Of a stretch of 64,000 nucleotides of DNA, positions 48,393 to 58,012 are shown piece by piece (the first letter of the stretch is position 1; each line of letters begins with the position of its first letter). The position numbers were made by a program, and so were the translations under genes. This DNA comes from Prochlorococcus sp. AG-436-C13 (GTDB taxonomy: Bacteria; Cyanobacteriota; Cyanobacteriia; PCC-6307; Cyanobiaceae). The stretch is from positions 1-64,000 of the forward strand of contig QCPC01000004.1 in NCBI GenBank assembly GCA_003212695.1, read 5' to 3'. The notes below the pieces were generated by a model. It was not told the origin of the DNA and did not search any database. It worked only from the letters and a program-made list of their open reading frames with translations.

Positions 48393-50816
48393 ATGAACCA
48401 TCACAATTCTTTCCTAAACGGACTAAACAAAGATCAATCAATAGCAGTAAACCATTATGAAGGGCCGCTTCTAGTTATTGCTGGAGCTGGTAGTGGAAAA
48501 ACAAAAGCATTGACACATAGAATTGCACATTTAATTTCTGAATATAATGTCGATCCAAGTGAAATACTTGCAGTAACTTTTACAAATAAAGCAGCAAGGG
48601 AAATGAAGGATAGATTAGAAATACTTTTAGCTAAAAGGCTTGCAGAAAAAGAACTAGGCCAACCATATTCTACGCTTAGATTATCGGAACAAAGTGAACT
48701 TCGTACTCGGATATATAGGAATATAACCAAAGAGTTGTGGATAGGTACTTTCCATGCTCTTTTTGCAAGGTTACTTAGATTTGATATTGAAAAATATACA
48801 GATAAAGAAGGCTTAAAATGGACACGTCATTTCTCTATTTATGACGAAACTGATGCTAAAAGTTTGATTAAGGAAATAGTTACTCAAGATTTACAACTTG
48901 ATCCAAAAAGATTTGATCCTAAGAAAATTCGTTGGGCAATAAGTAATGCTAAAAACAAAGGCATTCTTCCTGATGAATTAGAAAGAAATGCAGAAGGTCA
49001 ACGGTCCAGGTTAACTGCTCAAGCTTATAGGATTTATAGAAAGGCATTGGCTGCAAATAATGCATTAGATTTTGATGACTTATTATTACTCCCTGTACAG
49101 CTCTTACAGCAAAGCAAACAGACAAGAGATTATTGGCATAAAAGATTCAAGCATTTACTTGTAGATGAATACCAAGATACAAACTGGACCCAATATGAGT
49201 TGATAAAATTATTAGTTACCAATGGAGAAGACCCTTCTTTTTTTAAGAACTGGAAAGAGCGATCTGTTTTTGTTGTAGGTGATGCAGATCAAAGTATTTA
49301 TAGTTTTAGAGCTGCTGATTTTAGAATTTTAATGGGGTTCCAAGAAGACTTTGGAAGTACAATAAAAGAAGGAAATGATTCAAATATTGTTAAGTTAGAA
49401 GAAAACTATAGATCAACATCAAACATTTTAGAAGCAGCAAACTCTTTAATATCTAATAATAAGGAAAGAATAGATAAAGTTTTAAAGGCAACTAGAAGCG
49501 AAGGAGATCTAATAAAGATTACTCAATGTGATGATGAAATAGCAGAAGCCGAGGCCGTAGTACAAAGGTTAAGGATAATCGATGCAGGAAATAATAATTT
49601 AAGATGGGGAAATGTTGCCATACTCTACAGAACCAATGCGCAATCAAGGGTTCTAGAAGAGTCTCTAGTGCGGTGGAACATACCTTATATAGTCGTCGGT
49701 GGTTTACGTTTTTATGACAGAAGAGAAATCAAGGATATTTTGGCCTACTTAAAATTACTAATCAATCCTCATGACAGCGTAAGTCTGCTAAGGGTTTTGA
49801 ATGTACCTAAAAGAGGTATTGGGAAAACCACAGTTAAAAAATTTACTGAAGCATCCAGTCAACTAGGTATAACCTTATGGGATATCGTAACCGATGCTGA
49901 AGCTATACGTTCTCTTGGGGGTAGATCAGCAAAAGGTTTATTGGAATTTAGAGAAATTATTCAAACATTGCAGAGTCAATTATTCAATACAACTCCTTCA
50001 CAAATGATTCAATTAGTTTTAGAGAAAAGTGGATACTTAAAAGAACTTATTGCGACGGCAACTGATGAGGCTGAAGAGCGTAGAAGAAATCTCCAAGAAT
50101 TGGTAAATGCTGCTCTCCAATATCAAGAGGAAAATGAAGAGGCTGATTTAGAAAGTTTTATAGCAACAGCTGCTCTTGCTAGTGATGCTGATAACAAAGA
50201 AAACTCTTTAGACCGAGTTACGCTGATGACACTACATAGCAGCAAAGGACTGGAATTCCCAATAGTCTTTATAGTTGGTTTAGAACAAGGCCTATTCCCA
50301 AGTTTCAGATCGCTTGATGATCCTGCTTCATTAGAGGAAGAGCGTAGGCTTTGTTATGTCGGCTTAACAAGAGCGAAAGAGAAATTATGTCTTTTTCATG
50401 CCAATGAAAGGAGATTGTGGGGGGGAATGAGAGAAGCTGCAATTCCCTCAATGTTTTTATCAGAGGTTCCAATAAATCTTATTGAGGAAGAAATACCTCT
50501 TTGTGGAGGAACCTCTCTAAGGCGAGATAGACATCTAGAACGTCTAACCAGAGTTGATCGAACAAATTCTTCAAATACCTCTCTACGTAATCAAGATTCT
50601 CCTAGCAATGTTGTAAGACGACGCAATTCAGGTCCTTCCCCCGGTAAATCATGGTCTGTTGGTGATCTAGTAGTTCATTCAAGCTTTGGGAAAGGAGAAA
50701 TTACTCATGTATTTGGAAGTGGAGAGAAAATATCAATTGCTATAAAATTCGTAGGTATGAGTTCTAAAATTCTTGATCCTAGGTTGGCTCCATTAAAATC
50801 AATAAATGAAATATAA
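48393..50816 (+). CDS. pcrA: UvrD/PcrA-family DNA helicase
   Basis: 807 residues with superfamily-1 helicase motifs: Q motif LNKDQSIAV, Walker A VIAGAGSGKTKALTHRIA, Walker B LLVDEYQDTNWTQYELI, motif III VVGDADQSIYSFRAADF, motif V TLMTLHSSKGLEFPIVFIVG and motif VI YVGLTRAKEKL. A C-terminal Tudor-like segment (KSWSVGDLVVHSSFGKGEIT) is typical of PcrA/UvrD. It is a 3'-5' translocase used in excision repair and replication-fork clearance. Start ATG 48393. The CCA enzyme gene follows after 46 bp. Confidence 0.95.
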   Translation: MNHHNSFLNGLNKDQSIAVNHYEGPLLVIAGAGSGKTKALTHRIAHLISEYNVDPSEILAVTFTNKAAREMKDRLEILLAKRLAEKELGQPYSTLRLSEQSELRTRIYRNITKELWIGTFHALFARLLRFDIEKYTDKEGLKWTRHFSIYDETDAKSLIKEIVTQDLQLDPKRFDPKKIRWAISNAKNKGILPDELERNAEGQRSRLTAQAYRIYRKALAANNALDFDDLLLLPVQLLQQSKQTRDYWHKRFKHLLVDEYQDTNWTQYELIKLLVTNGEDPSFFKNWKERSVFVVGDADQSIYSFRAADFRILMGFQEDFGSTIKEGNDSNIVKLEENYRSTSNILEAANSLISNNKERIDKVLKATRSEGDLIKITQCDDEIAEAEAVVQRLRIIDAGNNNLRWGNVAILYRTNAQSRVLEESLVRWNIPYIVVGGLRFYDRREIKDILAYLKLLINPHDSVSLLRVLNVPKRGIGKTTVKKFTEASSQLGITLWDIVTDAEAIRSLGGRSAKGLLEFREIIQTLQSQLFNTTPSQMIQLVLEKSGYLKELIATATDEAEERRRNLQELVNAALQYQEENEEADLESFIATAALASDADNKENSLDRVTLMTLHSSKGLEFPIVFIVGLEQGLFPSFRSLDDPASLEEERRLCYVGLTRAKEKLCLFHANERRLWGGMREAAIPSMFLSEVPINLIEEEIPLCGGTSLRRDRHLERLTRVDRTNSSNTSLRNQDSPSNVVRRRNSGPSPGKSWSVGDLVVHSSFGKGEITHVFGSGEKISIAIKFVGMSSKILDPRLAPLKSINEI

Positions 50817-50862
50817 AAAATTCAGAGTTTAGGAATGATCAAAGAACAACCCATATAAAGCA

Positions 50863-52131
50863 ATGAAAGTTCCAGTCCCCAAGGGATTCGATAATGAGTT
50901 ACTTAACATCCCAAAAGATCTTTTAAACGAATTAATAAGCGCCTCAGATCAGGCACAAATAAAAAGAATTGCTCTCGTAGGAGGTTTTTTGCGAGATGCA
51001 ATTATACGTGTCACTCATGCTGAATATACAAACAAGAGTGAAGATATTGATTTAGTAATAGAAGGTTCAGAAAGGAAGCTTGCCGAGACAATTAGTCAAT
51101 ACATTAACAATAAATTAGTAGTTATTAATCGTATAAACCTCTCATACATGACAGTTGAATTGAAAGTTGAAAATATGCGAATAGACATTGCAAGAGCAAG
51201 GCTAGAAGATTACCCAAATCCTGCTGAAAACCCAATAGTAGAGAATAGCTCAATTGAAGAAGATTTATTTAGGAGAGATTTTACAATTAACTCAATAGCA
51301 CTAGATCTTCGCACAAATCAATTAATAGACCCATACAAAGGAATGGATGCAATAAAAAATCGCAGGCTAGATTTCATTAAAGAAAGAAGTGTTGAAGAAG
51401 ATCCAACCAGAATAATTAGAGCTGCACGTTATTCCACAAGACTTAATTTTAAGCTTTCTTCAAAGTCAATTAATCAAATACAAACAACCTTAAAATTGTG
51501 GCCTTGGGGATGGTCTCCTTATACTGCGCCTGAATTGGCACCACCTGCCCTCGCTACAAGACTAAAAATGGAGCTAGAGCTTGTGTTTAAAAAAGAGAAA
51601 TGGGCAGCATGTATTGACGTTCTTCAAAAATGGGGGGCACTTATATTGCTTAATGATGAGATTCAAAATGATCAGTTTTTAGCTAGGAAAATCGTTTGGG
51701 GGTTAAGGCTAGGTCTTAATCCAATTACTTGCTTGATTGCAGGAACATCTAATTCATATTGTCTTGCAAAAAGATTACAGTTACCAGAAAGGGAACAGAA
51801 TCTGCTAAAAGAAAGCCTTTCAATTATAGACAACTACTCTTCTAAGGAGTTTCTAAGGAAAGTCGAAAGTTGGGGAGCTATTCAATGGTGTGAAGAAATT
51901 GAGTCATCACATTGGCACCCAGATTCAATAGCAATAGCTATTTGCAGTAGACCTACAGTATGGAAACAATTATTTAGATGGTGGGGTAGATGGCGTTTTA
52001 TTCAATCAAAGCAAACCGCTAGAGATTTAATGGAAAGCGGATGGGAAGCAGGCCCAAAACTAGGGCTAGAATTAAAAAGGCTTAGAAATCTTGAATTAAA
52101 AAAAATTGAATCTAAAACAATACCTTTTTAA
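50863..52131 (+). CDS. cca: CCA-adding tRNA nucleotidyltransferase / poly(A) polymerase family
   Basis: 422 residues. The class-II nucleotidyltransferase head has ALVGGFLRDAII (GG..RD), EDIDLVIEG (the two catalytic Asp) and RRDFTINSIALDL, followed by EEDPTRIIRAARYSTRL. The C-terminal half (about 200-420) is helical. Bacteria of this type add CCA, or A, to tRNA 3' ends. The tRNA genes here do not encode CCA (for example tRNA-Phe ends ...TGGCA), so such an enzyme is essential. It converges on the SelD fusion gene, 4 bp apart. Confidence 0.92.
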   Translation: MKVPVPKGFDNELLNIPKDLLNELISASDQAQIKRIALVGGFLRDAIIRVTHAEYTNKSEDIDLVIEGSERKLAETISQYINNKLVVINRINLSYMTVELKVENMRIDIARARLEDYPNPAENPIVENSSIEEDLFRRDFTINSIALDLRTNQLIDPYKGMDAIKNRRLDFIKERSVEEDPTRIIRAARYSTRLNFKLSSKSINQIQTTLKLWPWGWSPYTAPELAPPALATRLKMELELVFKKEKWAACIDVLQKWGALILLNDEIQNDQFLARKIVWGLRLGLNPITCLIAGTSNSYCLAKRLQLPEREQNLLKESLSIIDNYSSKEFLRKVESWGAIQWCEEIESSHWHPDSIAIAICSRPTVWKQLFRWWGRWRFIQSKQTARDLMESGWEAGPKLGLELKRLRNLELKKIESKTIPF

Positions 52132-52135
52132 TCAC

Positions 52136-54313
52136 TTAACGAAGTTCAACTCGTCCAATCATTTGCCATGAATCAGTCTTTACCAATTCTATAGCAATCT
52201 TTGAATCGCAAGATAATATCAAAGGCCCACAAGTTTGTGGATCAACCAATAATTCTCTTATAACCTTCATTTCATTATCATCTAATGCAATATTTTCGGC
52301 AGCAAAATCTATCAATGGCGATTTCTTTGCATTTGTATTCAAATAATTCCAAATATTTCTATTAGAGGGTGCAAGTGTACTTGAATATCCAGCCTTTAAA
52401 AGTTCTTTTGCTCCATACAAACTAGGAATTGCACTAGCAAAAAGTTTAATTTTAATTTGAGGTAAAGCTAGTTTTAATCTATTGCTATTAGTTGCTTCAA
52501 TCATTTCAAATAAATGACCCAACAATCCATATCCTGTTACATCAGTGCAAGCATTTATCAAAGATGCACTTGAAGCATTTGATAAAAGAGAGTTAATAGC
52601 AAAATGTTGACTTTGAGAAATCTGAGAAATCGTATTGTCAACAATCTCAGAAGAGGTTACTCCTTTCATCGCAGCAGCAAAAACAACTCCACTCCCTAAT
52701 CCTCTGCTTATAAGGATTGCATCTCCTGGTTTTACTCCTGTTTTGCCCCAAGGGACAATACCAGGCTTAACCAAACCATTAATAGAAAGAGAAATTTCTA
52801 CATCAAGAGGGATATTTTGTACTAAAGCAGACCTTGATTCAAAAGTATGGCCGCCTATAAGTTTGGCTCCTTGTGGCTCTAATGCTGATTTGATACCAGC
52901 AAGACATTGGGTAAGAATTTCCTCCTGCAAGCTTTGATGAATAGCTGGAAGAGTTATAAGAGCTTGAGCAGAAAGAACGGAAGCACCTCTTGCCCATAAA
53001 TCAGAACAAGCATGCAAAGTTGTAATCTTTGAATTTAACCATAGGTCATTAACTAAAGCAGGGAAACCATCCACACTCTGAAACCAAGAACCGCCTTCAT
53101 AGGAAGACTGAACTAATGAAGCATCTTCTGGATATTGATCTGGATCAATAATTTGGGCTGTTTTCAAAGCAGCTTGCAGAGGTTGTGCTGCAACCTTTGC
53201 AGCACAACCTCTGCAAGCAATAATTTGATCCATTGAATGCATAATTGATTTTTTATGAAAACCACGCATAAACTTCAGGTCAATATGCTTCTTCAATTTC
53301 CATATAAGAGAATGTGGACCAATCATTAACGGGCCCCAAATCAACCAAGCTTTTTTAAAAGATAAAGAACTACAACCTCCTACTAGTTGCATAGCAAAAG
53401 GCTGCGGCTTCCAAGAAATTAAACGCTTACCAATAAACGATCTTTCAATATTCCTGGCTAACGGCATAGCTGCTCGCACCGCCCAAACTCCAGAGGGAGG
53501 TCGATAGTCTGATGCAATTACGCCACAATCACCAACAGCAAATATATTGGGTCTACCAATTGCATTAAGACATGAATTAGTAATAATTCGTCCAACAGAG
53601 TTAACATTCAAACCACTATCTTCCAGCCATTTTGGAACCTTATTACCTGTACAGAAAAGAGCAGGGCCATTAATTCTTTTCATTGGATTTGTTACTTCGA
53701 TTTTTGATAACTGCAGCGCATGCTTAAAACGTTGGTTAAACGTATTTTGGAAAGCTTGAAGTCTAAGTTTTCTATTTGGCCAGCGCTCCCTTAAAGAAAA
53801 TGCAACCTCAATTGCAGAAAGACCCGAACCAATAACATTAAATGTCTCAGATTGATTAAATCTAGAATCACAATCTAATCTTTGTATCCATTCAAACGAT
53901 TTTCTAAAAGGTCTTATAGGTAAAACATCTTCTTTATTTTGCACAATTTGAAGATAATCTTCACTTATTCGGGTATCAGATCCTACATCAATGCTTATTT
54001 TAGAAAATTTAAGAGGAGGCACGCGACCTTCAATAAATATCCTATTCTGAGAAATATCTAATGACTTTATTTCTCCCACAATAAAAGAGACACCTGCTTT
54101 ATCAGCAAGAAACCTCAAATCTATTAAAACTTCTTGTATTTGATAATGTCCAGACAAAAGTCCCGGGAACATCCCTGAATAAATAGTTGTACTATTCCTA
54201 TTTATCAAAGTGATTAATCCCTTTGGTTTTAAATGGGGTTTCATTGCCCAACGCATCAAAATAAGTGCATGGGAATGACCTCCACCAGCAAGCACAAGAT
54301 GATCAACCAGCAT
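52136..54313 (-). CDS. selD: Flavoprotein (NADH-dehydrogenase-like) fused to selenide water dikinase SelD
   Basis: About 725 residues from ATG 54311-54313, with the open frame extending nine codons upstream. The N-terminal half (1-360) is a pyridine-nucleotide disulfide oxidoreductase domain with DHLVLAGGGHSHALILMRWA (FAD-binding) and NIFAVGDCGVIA near 260. The C-terminal half is SelD: CRGCAAKVAAQPLQ, VGGCSS-like Cys earlier, DVTGYGLLGHLFEMIEATN and GGHTFESRSALVQ. SelD makes selenophosphate from selenide and ATP; the fused flavoprotein is often seen in cyanobacteria. No Sec-decoding gene is in view. Confidence 0.92.
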   Translation of the reverse strand: MLVDHLVLAGGGHSHALILMRWAMKPHLKPKGLITLINRNSTTIYSGMFPGLLSGHYQIQEVLIDLRFLADKAGVSFIVGEIKSLDISQNRIFIEGRVPPLKFSKISIDVGSDTRISEDYLQIVQNKEDVLPIRPFRKSFEWIQRLDCDSRFNQSETFNVIGSGLSAIEVAFSLRERWPNRKLRLQAFQNTFNQRFKHALQLSKIEVTNPMKRINGPALFCTGNKVPKWLEDSGLNVNSVGRIITNSCLNAIGRPNIFAVGDCGVIASDYRPPSGVWAVRAAMPLARNIERSFIGKRLISWKPQPFAMQLVGGCSSLSFKKAWLIWGPLMIGPHSLIWKLKKHIDLKFMRGFHKKSIMHSMDQIIACRGCAAKVAAQPLQAALKTAQIIDPDQYPEDASLVQSSYEGGSWFQSVDGFPALVNDLWLNSKITTLHACSDLWARGASVLSAQALITLPAIHQSLQEEILTQCLAGIKSALEPQGAKLIGGHTFESRSALVQNIPLDVEISLSINGLVKPGIVPWGKTGVKPGDAILISRGLGSGVVFAAAMKGVTSSEIVDNTISQISQSQHFAINSLLSNASSASLINACTDVTGYGLLGHLFEMIEATNSNRLKLALPQIKIKLFASAIPSLYGAKELLKAGYSSTLAPSNRNIWNYLNTNAKKSPLIDFAAENIALDDNEMKVIRELLVDPQTCGPLILSCDSKIAIELVKTDSWQMIGRVELR

Positions 54314-55246
54314 TTCTCTTCCAAAGTTCTTGAACAACAAACCAAATCTTCCTTTTTAGAAAATGCAAGACTTGGAATCTTAGGGGGTAGTGGTCTCTAT
54401 TACATAGAGAATCTTGAAAACATACAAGAGTTTGAGATTCAAACTCCATATGGAAACCCTTCTGACAGTCTGCGCATAGGCAATCTAGGTGGAATGGAGG
54501 TTGTTTTTCTAGCTAGGCACGGAAGACATCACACTTTTTCCCCTACAGAAGTGCCTTATCTCGCCAACATTTGGGCCCTAAGATCTCTCAATGTTAGATG
54601 GATTTTATCTCCTTCGGCAGTTGGATCTTTACAAGAACAAGTAAGGCCATTAGACATGGTAATACCTGATCAATTTATAGATAGAACTCACCAAAGACCA
54701 CTAACTTTTTTTTGCGATGATGCAGTTGCCCACGTAACAATGGCAGATCCTTTTTGTCCAACACTCTCAAGATTACTTGCAGAAGAAGGCGAGATTTTAA
54801 TGCCAGAAGCACGCCAACTTCATAGAGGAGGGACTTATCTTGCTATGGAAGGGCCAGCATTCTCAACCAGAGCAGAATCTCAATTATATAGAAGCTGGGG
54901 TTGCAAAGTAATTGGAATGACTAACCATACAGAGGCTCGTTTAGCTAGAGAAGCGGAAATAGCATATACATCATTATCTATGGTTACTGATTATGACTGT
55001 TGGCACGAAGGTTTTGGGAATGTAAGCGTTGATATTGTCATTGACAATCTAAAAGCCAATGCAAAACTTGCTAAAAATATAATAGAAGCTACTGCTAAGA
55101 AAATATCAAGTACTCGGCCTCAAAGCGAAGCCCATTATGCTTTAAAAAATAGTCTTATGACATCAAAAGACAAAGTTTCAGCAAAAACTCGTGCCAAAAT
55201 AAATTTATTTACTGAATCCTACTGGGGTAAGTTCAATAATAAATAG
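54299..55246 (+). CDS. mtnP: 5'-methylthioadenosine phosphorylase
   Basis: About 315 residues from ATG 54299. The fold begins with ARLGILGGSGLYYIENL, and the family shows GNLGGMEVVFLARHGRHHTF, VPYLANIWALRSLNV, GPAFSTRAESQLYRSWGC and VIGMTNHTEARLAREAEIAY. It splits methylthioadenosine with phosphate for methionine recycling. The frame is open further upstream to 54233 but antisense to selD. The chosen ATG still overlaps the selD start region by 15 bp on the opposite strand. Confidence 0.93.
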   Translation: MINQHFSSKVLEQQTKSSFLENARLGILGGSGLYYIENLENIQEFEIQTPYGNPSDSLRIGNLGGMEVVFLARHGRHHTFSPTEVPYLANIWALRSLNVRWILSPSAVGSLQEQVRPLDMVIPDQFIDRTHQRPLTFFCDDAVAHVTMADPFCPTLSRLLAEEGEILMPEARQLHRGGTYLAMEGPAFSTRAESQLYRSWGCKVIGMTNHTEARLAREAEIAYTSLSMVTDYDCWHEGFGNVSVDIVIDNLKANAKLAKNIIEATAKKISSTRPQSEAHYALKNSLMTSKDKVSAKTRAKINLFTESYWGKFNNK

Positions 55247-55253
55247 GCAAAAA

Positions 55254-55451
55254 TCAAGCTGAACCGACGCCTGTATAAGAACCATAGAAGAAGATTCCTA
55301 ATACAAAAATAACTGCAATTCCTCCTGCAGTTGCTACTAACCACAACGGTAATTGTCCTTCAGTCCAACGTCGTTCCCAAGAAACTGCTGGGCGTCCATC
55401 TGGGAGCCTGTCTGGTAGACGACCATCAGGTCCCTTTAATTTAGCGCTCAT
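55254..55451 (-). CDS. psbJ: Photosystem II protein J
   Basis: 65 residues with the conserved [21 protein letters not shown]-terminus and one helix ([20 protein letters not shown]). PsbJ is needed for forward electron flow at the QB site and PSII assembly. Last gene of psbE-F-L-J. psbL ends 12 bp upstream. Confidence 0.98.
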   Translation of the reverse strand: MSAKLKGPDGRLPDRLPDGRPAVSWERRWTEGQLPLWLVATAGGIAVIFVLGIFFYGSYTGVGSA

Positions 55452-55463
55452 GATTAAAAGAAT

Positions 55464-55583
55464 TTAATTAAAGAAATAGCTTGAGAACAGAATCCCGAGA
55501 ACAAAAACAAGCAAAAGCCCTAAATAGAGGCTTGTTCGGTTCAGCTCAACCGAAAGCTTGTTTGGATTTGGATTAACTTGCAT
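55464..55583 (-). CDS. psbL: Photosystem II protein L
   Basis: 39 residues starting at ATG 55581-55583: [20 protein letters not shown], then [18 protein letters not shown]. The N-terminus is slightly variant but the helix is canonical. PsbL sits at the PSII dimer interface and protects QA. Between psbF and psbJ. Confidence 0.96.
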   Translation of the reverse strand: MQVNPNPNKLSVELNRTSLYLGLLLVFVLGILFSSYFFN

Positions 55584-55604
55584 AGCTAAAAAATAAGTCG
55601 TAAA

Positions 55605-55751
55605 TCAACGACGGATGAACTGCATTGCTGCAATAGCGCCCAAGAAAAATACTGTTGGGATTGCCAATGCATGTACTGCAAGCCAACGCACCGTAAATAT
55701 TGGATAGGTGCGGACTTCAACAGCCTGGAGTGGGGAAGAAGAATTTGTCAT
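55605..55751 (-). CDS. psbF: Cytochrome b559 beta subunit
   Basis: 48 residues: a short Ser/Pro N-terminus and [20 protein letters not shown], then [13 protein letters not shown]. His27 is the heme ligand and is present here, in contrast with the PsbF-like protein at 6636-6938. psbE ends 3 bp upstream, so translation is coupled. Confidence 0.98.
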
Positions 55752-55754
55752 TGG

Positions 55755-56003
55755 TTATTTCAGGCGCAGGTCAAGTTGAGCCTTGGATTCAAAGCGTTGT
55801 GACACTACTGGAGCCTTGGTTTCAGAGGCCTGAAAATAGGTGTCTGGTCTAGGAGTTCCAAATGCATCATAGGCAAGGCCTGTAGATACAAATAAAAATC
55901 CTGCAATAAAGATCGCTGGGAGTGTTACCGCATGGATGATCCAATAACGAACACTGGTAATGATCTCGAAAAACGGGCGTTCCCCGGTGGAGCCGGCAGC
56001 CAT
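55755..56003 (-). CDS. psbE: Cytochrome b559 alpha subunit
   Basis: 82 residues: [20 protein letters not shown] with heme-ligand His24, and a typical lumenal tail ([20 protein letters not shown]). It holds the b559 heme with PsbF. First gene of psbEFLJ; ycf48 lies upstream on the same strand with 99 bp between. Confidence 0.98.
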   Translation of the reverse strand: MAAGSTGERPFFEIITSVRYWIIHAVTLPAIFIAGFLFVSTGLAYDAFGTPRPDTYFQASETKAPVVSQRFESKAQLDLRLK

Positions 56004-56102
56004 AGCCTCACGCGTATTATCTGCTAGATCCTACAGGGCTTGTATCTAAAGTTAGGGCAGGTGTATCAGCATGGTTACAGAGCGTTGTGCATTAGAGATC
56101 TT

Positions 56103-57122
56103 TTATGAATAACCAATCCATCTCAAAACATGGCCTCTTTCCCCTAGTACAAAGCCTTTAGGAGAATTTGTACTAGTATTTTTCATAAAAATGATTCTAA
56201 TAAAGTTTGTTGGCGTTGCGTAACCAACTGGATCTTTTTCCCAAGATTTTCCTTCATCTTTGCTCACTAGAAGAGTTCCATTTCCGCCACCTGCCCAAAT
56301 TGCCCCTTCAGGATCCCATCCCATATCCATATAGTTGTATCCATTAACTAAAGGAATAATTGGCCTAGACCAACTTTCATAATCTCCAGATTCGTCATTT
56401 AGGCGAATTTCTGCTCCTCTAGAAAGCATCCATAATTGTCCATCAGGCTGAAACCCTAGTGTTTGAACTCTCTTACTACTAGCTCTTTGATGAGATTGCC
56501 ATGTTTGATCCCCCACTCCCAGGGTGACAAAGAAATTACCTAAACTACTCACACTTACATAAGTACCGTCTTCTCTTCTTCTTAAGTCGCGCACACCTCC
56601 AGAAGCTTCTGCAACCCTACCTTCCCAATTTTGGCCTCCATCTTTAGTAAGATAAACAGCACCAGCTGTTGTAGCCAATTCAGCAGAATCTGTATCCAAA
56701 GTTGTTATTAAATAAGGATTGCCTGGCAATTTATTCCCAAGTGATAAACGAGTCCAATTCTTTCCAGCATCTTCTGTATGCATAACTAAGTTTGGCTGAC
56801 CAGCAATCCAACCTTCATCACCCTTAAAGTCAATACTCATCAATCTAAAATTCTCTTCACTTGGAATCTCCAAGTTTCTCTCTTGCCAAGTGGAACCACC
56901 ATCATTTGTTTCTAGAATTAATCGGTTTGCGCCTACCAAGAATCCATGAGTTTCATCAACAAAAGAAATATCCAATGGATTATCATTACTAGCCAATTCA
57001 ATCTCTTGCCAAGGACTAAAGCTTTCTACTGGAAGCCTAGTGGTTGTTACACAACCGGTTAAACCAAAGCCAAGTAAAAGAATTAACAGCAAATTTAGGG
57101 AAGAATTGAGCAGACGATTCAT
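56103..57122 (-). CDS. ycf48: PSII assembly factor Ycf48 (Hcf136)
   Basis: 339 residues. It has a lipoprotein-type signal: hydrophobic segment [13 protein letters not shown] with Cys24 as likely lipid attachment. This is followed by a beta-propeller of seven blades built from repeats such as [21 protein letters not shown] and [20 protein letters not shown]. Ycf48 stabilises newly made D1 and helps reaction-centre assembly. It starts 6 bp downstream of rubA, in the conserved rubA-ycf48-psbEFLJ order. Confidence 0.96.
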   Translation of the reverse strand: MNRLLNSSLNLLLILLLGFGLTGCVTTTRLPVESFSPWQEIELASNDNPLDISFVDETHGFLVGANRLILETNDGGSTWQERNLEIPSEENFRLMSIDFKGDEGWIAGQPNLVMHTEDAGKNWTRLSLGNKLPGNPYLITTLDTDSAELATTAGAVYLTKDGGQNWEGRVAEASGGVRDLRRREDGTYVSVSSLGNFFVTLGVGDQTWQSHQRASSKRVQTLGFQPDGQLWMLSRGAEIRLNDESGDYESWSRPIIPLVNGYNYMDMGWDPEGAIWAGGGNGTLLVSKDEGKSWEKDPVGYATPTNFIRIIFMKNTSTNSPKGFVLGERGHVLRWIGYS

Positions 57123-57128
57123 GAATAC

Positions 57129-57584
57129 CTAATGCAATGAATAAAGTGATAAGAAACAAGCAGCGGCAAAAGCTAAACCACCAAAAATAAGGACATTTTT
57201 CTGACCTGGAGGAAGAGTATTGAATCCAAAACCGTAAACAACATTCTCTTCGAATCCATCACTAGGTTCAAATTTAGCTCCTATATCTTTATAAGAAGCA
57301 TATCCAGCTCTACAAACTGGACAGCGAAATCTTTCTTTATCAATATCTAAAAAAGATGTACCAGAAGAAATTTGAAATTTTTTCAGCCCCTCTTTTGGGT
57401 CATAAACATAACCACATTCTCTGCATTCAAACCGATTTTTACTCAGATCCTTTTCTGGAACTAAGATTTTCGGATCTGATGATTGTTTTGAATTAGCAGG
57501 TTTGTTACCGGCTGATTGGGGTTTTCCCTGATCTAATGCAGGTTTTTGTTCTTCTTCCACCGTTTGCAGTCTCACACAACCCAA
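57129..57584 (-). CDS. rubA: Membrane-anchored rubredoxin RubA
   Basis: 151 residues. The rubredoxin domain has FECRECGYVYDP (Cys54, Cys57) and FRCPVCRAGY (Cys88, Cys91). A C-terminal helix (about 128-148, VLIFGGLAFAAACFLSLYSL) anchors it in the membrane. RubA is required for PSII and PSI assembly. The start is uncertain: TTG 57584 is the longest; a GTG three codons in, or a later start near the conserved domain, is possible because the first 45 residues are low-complexity and polar. ndhC diverges from it. Confidence 0.92.
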   Translation of the reverse strand: MGCVRLQTVEEEQKPALDQGKPQSAGNKPANSKQSSDPKILVPEKDLSKNRFECRECGYVYDPKEGLKKFQISSGTSFLDIDKERFRCPVCRAGYASYKDIGAKFEPSDGFEENVVYGFGFNTLPPGQKNVLIFGGLAFAAACFLSLYSLH

Positions 57585-57645
57585 CTCTATCTAGGAAAGT
57601 GCGCTTAAGTGAGTGTAAAAATAATAAGCAAGTATTTGATGCACG

Positions 57646-58008
57646 ATGTTTACTCTTGAGGGTTACGACGCATTCCTTGGTTTTCTTTTAATATCTGCTG
57701 CAGTTCCAATTCTTGCATTAACTACTAATAAACTCATTTCCCCTAAAAGCCAGCAAGGAGAAAGAGAACTTACATATGAGTCTGGAATGGAACCTATAGG
57801 TGGAGCATGGATTCAATTTAATATTCGCTATTACATGTTTGCTCTGGTTTTTGTTATTTTTGATGTTGAAACCGTATTTCTCTATCCCTGGGCAGTTGCA
57901 TTTCACAAACTTGGTTTATTAGCGTTTATAGAAGCACTTATTTTCATTGCAATTCTAATAGTTGCACTAGCATATGCATGGCGCAAAGGTGCACTTGAAT
58001 GGAGTTAA
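57646..58008 (+). CDS. ndhC: NAD(P)H-quinone oxidoreductase subunit 3
   Basis: 120 residues with three helices. It has the loop [20 protein letters not shown] and [18 protein letters not shown], which carry the acidic residue important for quinone-coupled proton pumping. It belongs to thylakoid NDH-1 used in respiration and cyclic flow. ATG start. ndhK begins 4 bp after the stop. Confidence 0.97.
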   Translation: MFTLEGYDAFLGFLLISAAVPILALTTNKLISPKSQQGERELTYESGMEPIGGAWIQFNIRYYMFALVFVIFDVETVFLYPWAVAFHKLGLLAFIEALIFIAILIVALAYAWRKGALEWS

Positions 58009-58012
58009 TTCA

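Noticed and set aside
54233..54298. Longer mtnP frame starting at 54233
   Set aside because: It is antisense to conserved selD N-terminal sequence and would add 22 residues with no family counterpart.
57974..58012. Longer ndhK frame starting inside ndhC
   Set aside because: ATG 58013 gives normal spacing to ndhC; the extra residues are ndhC codons in another frame.
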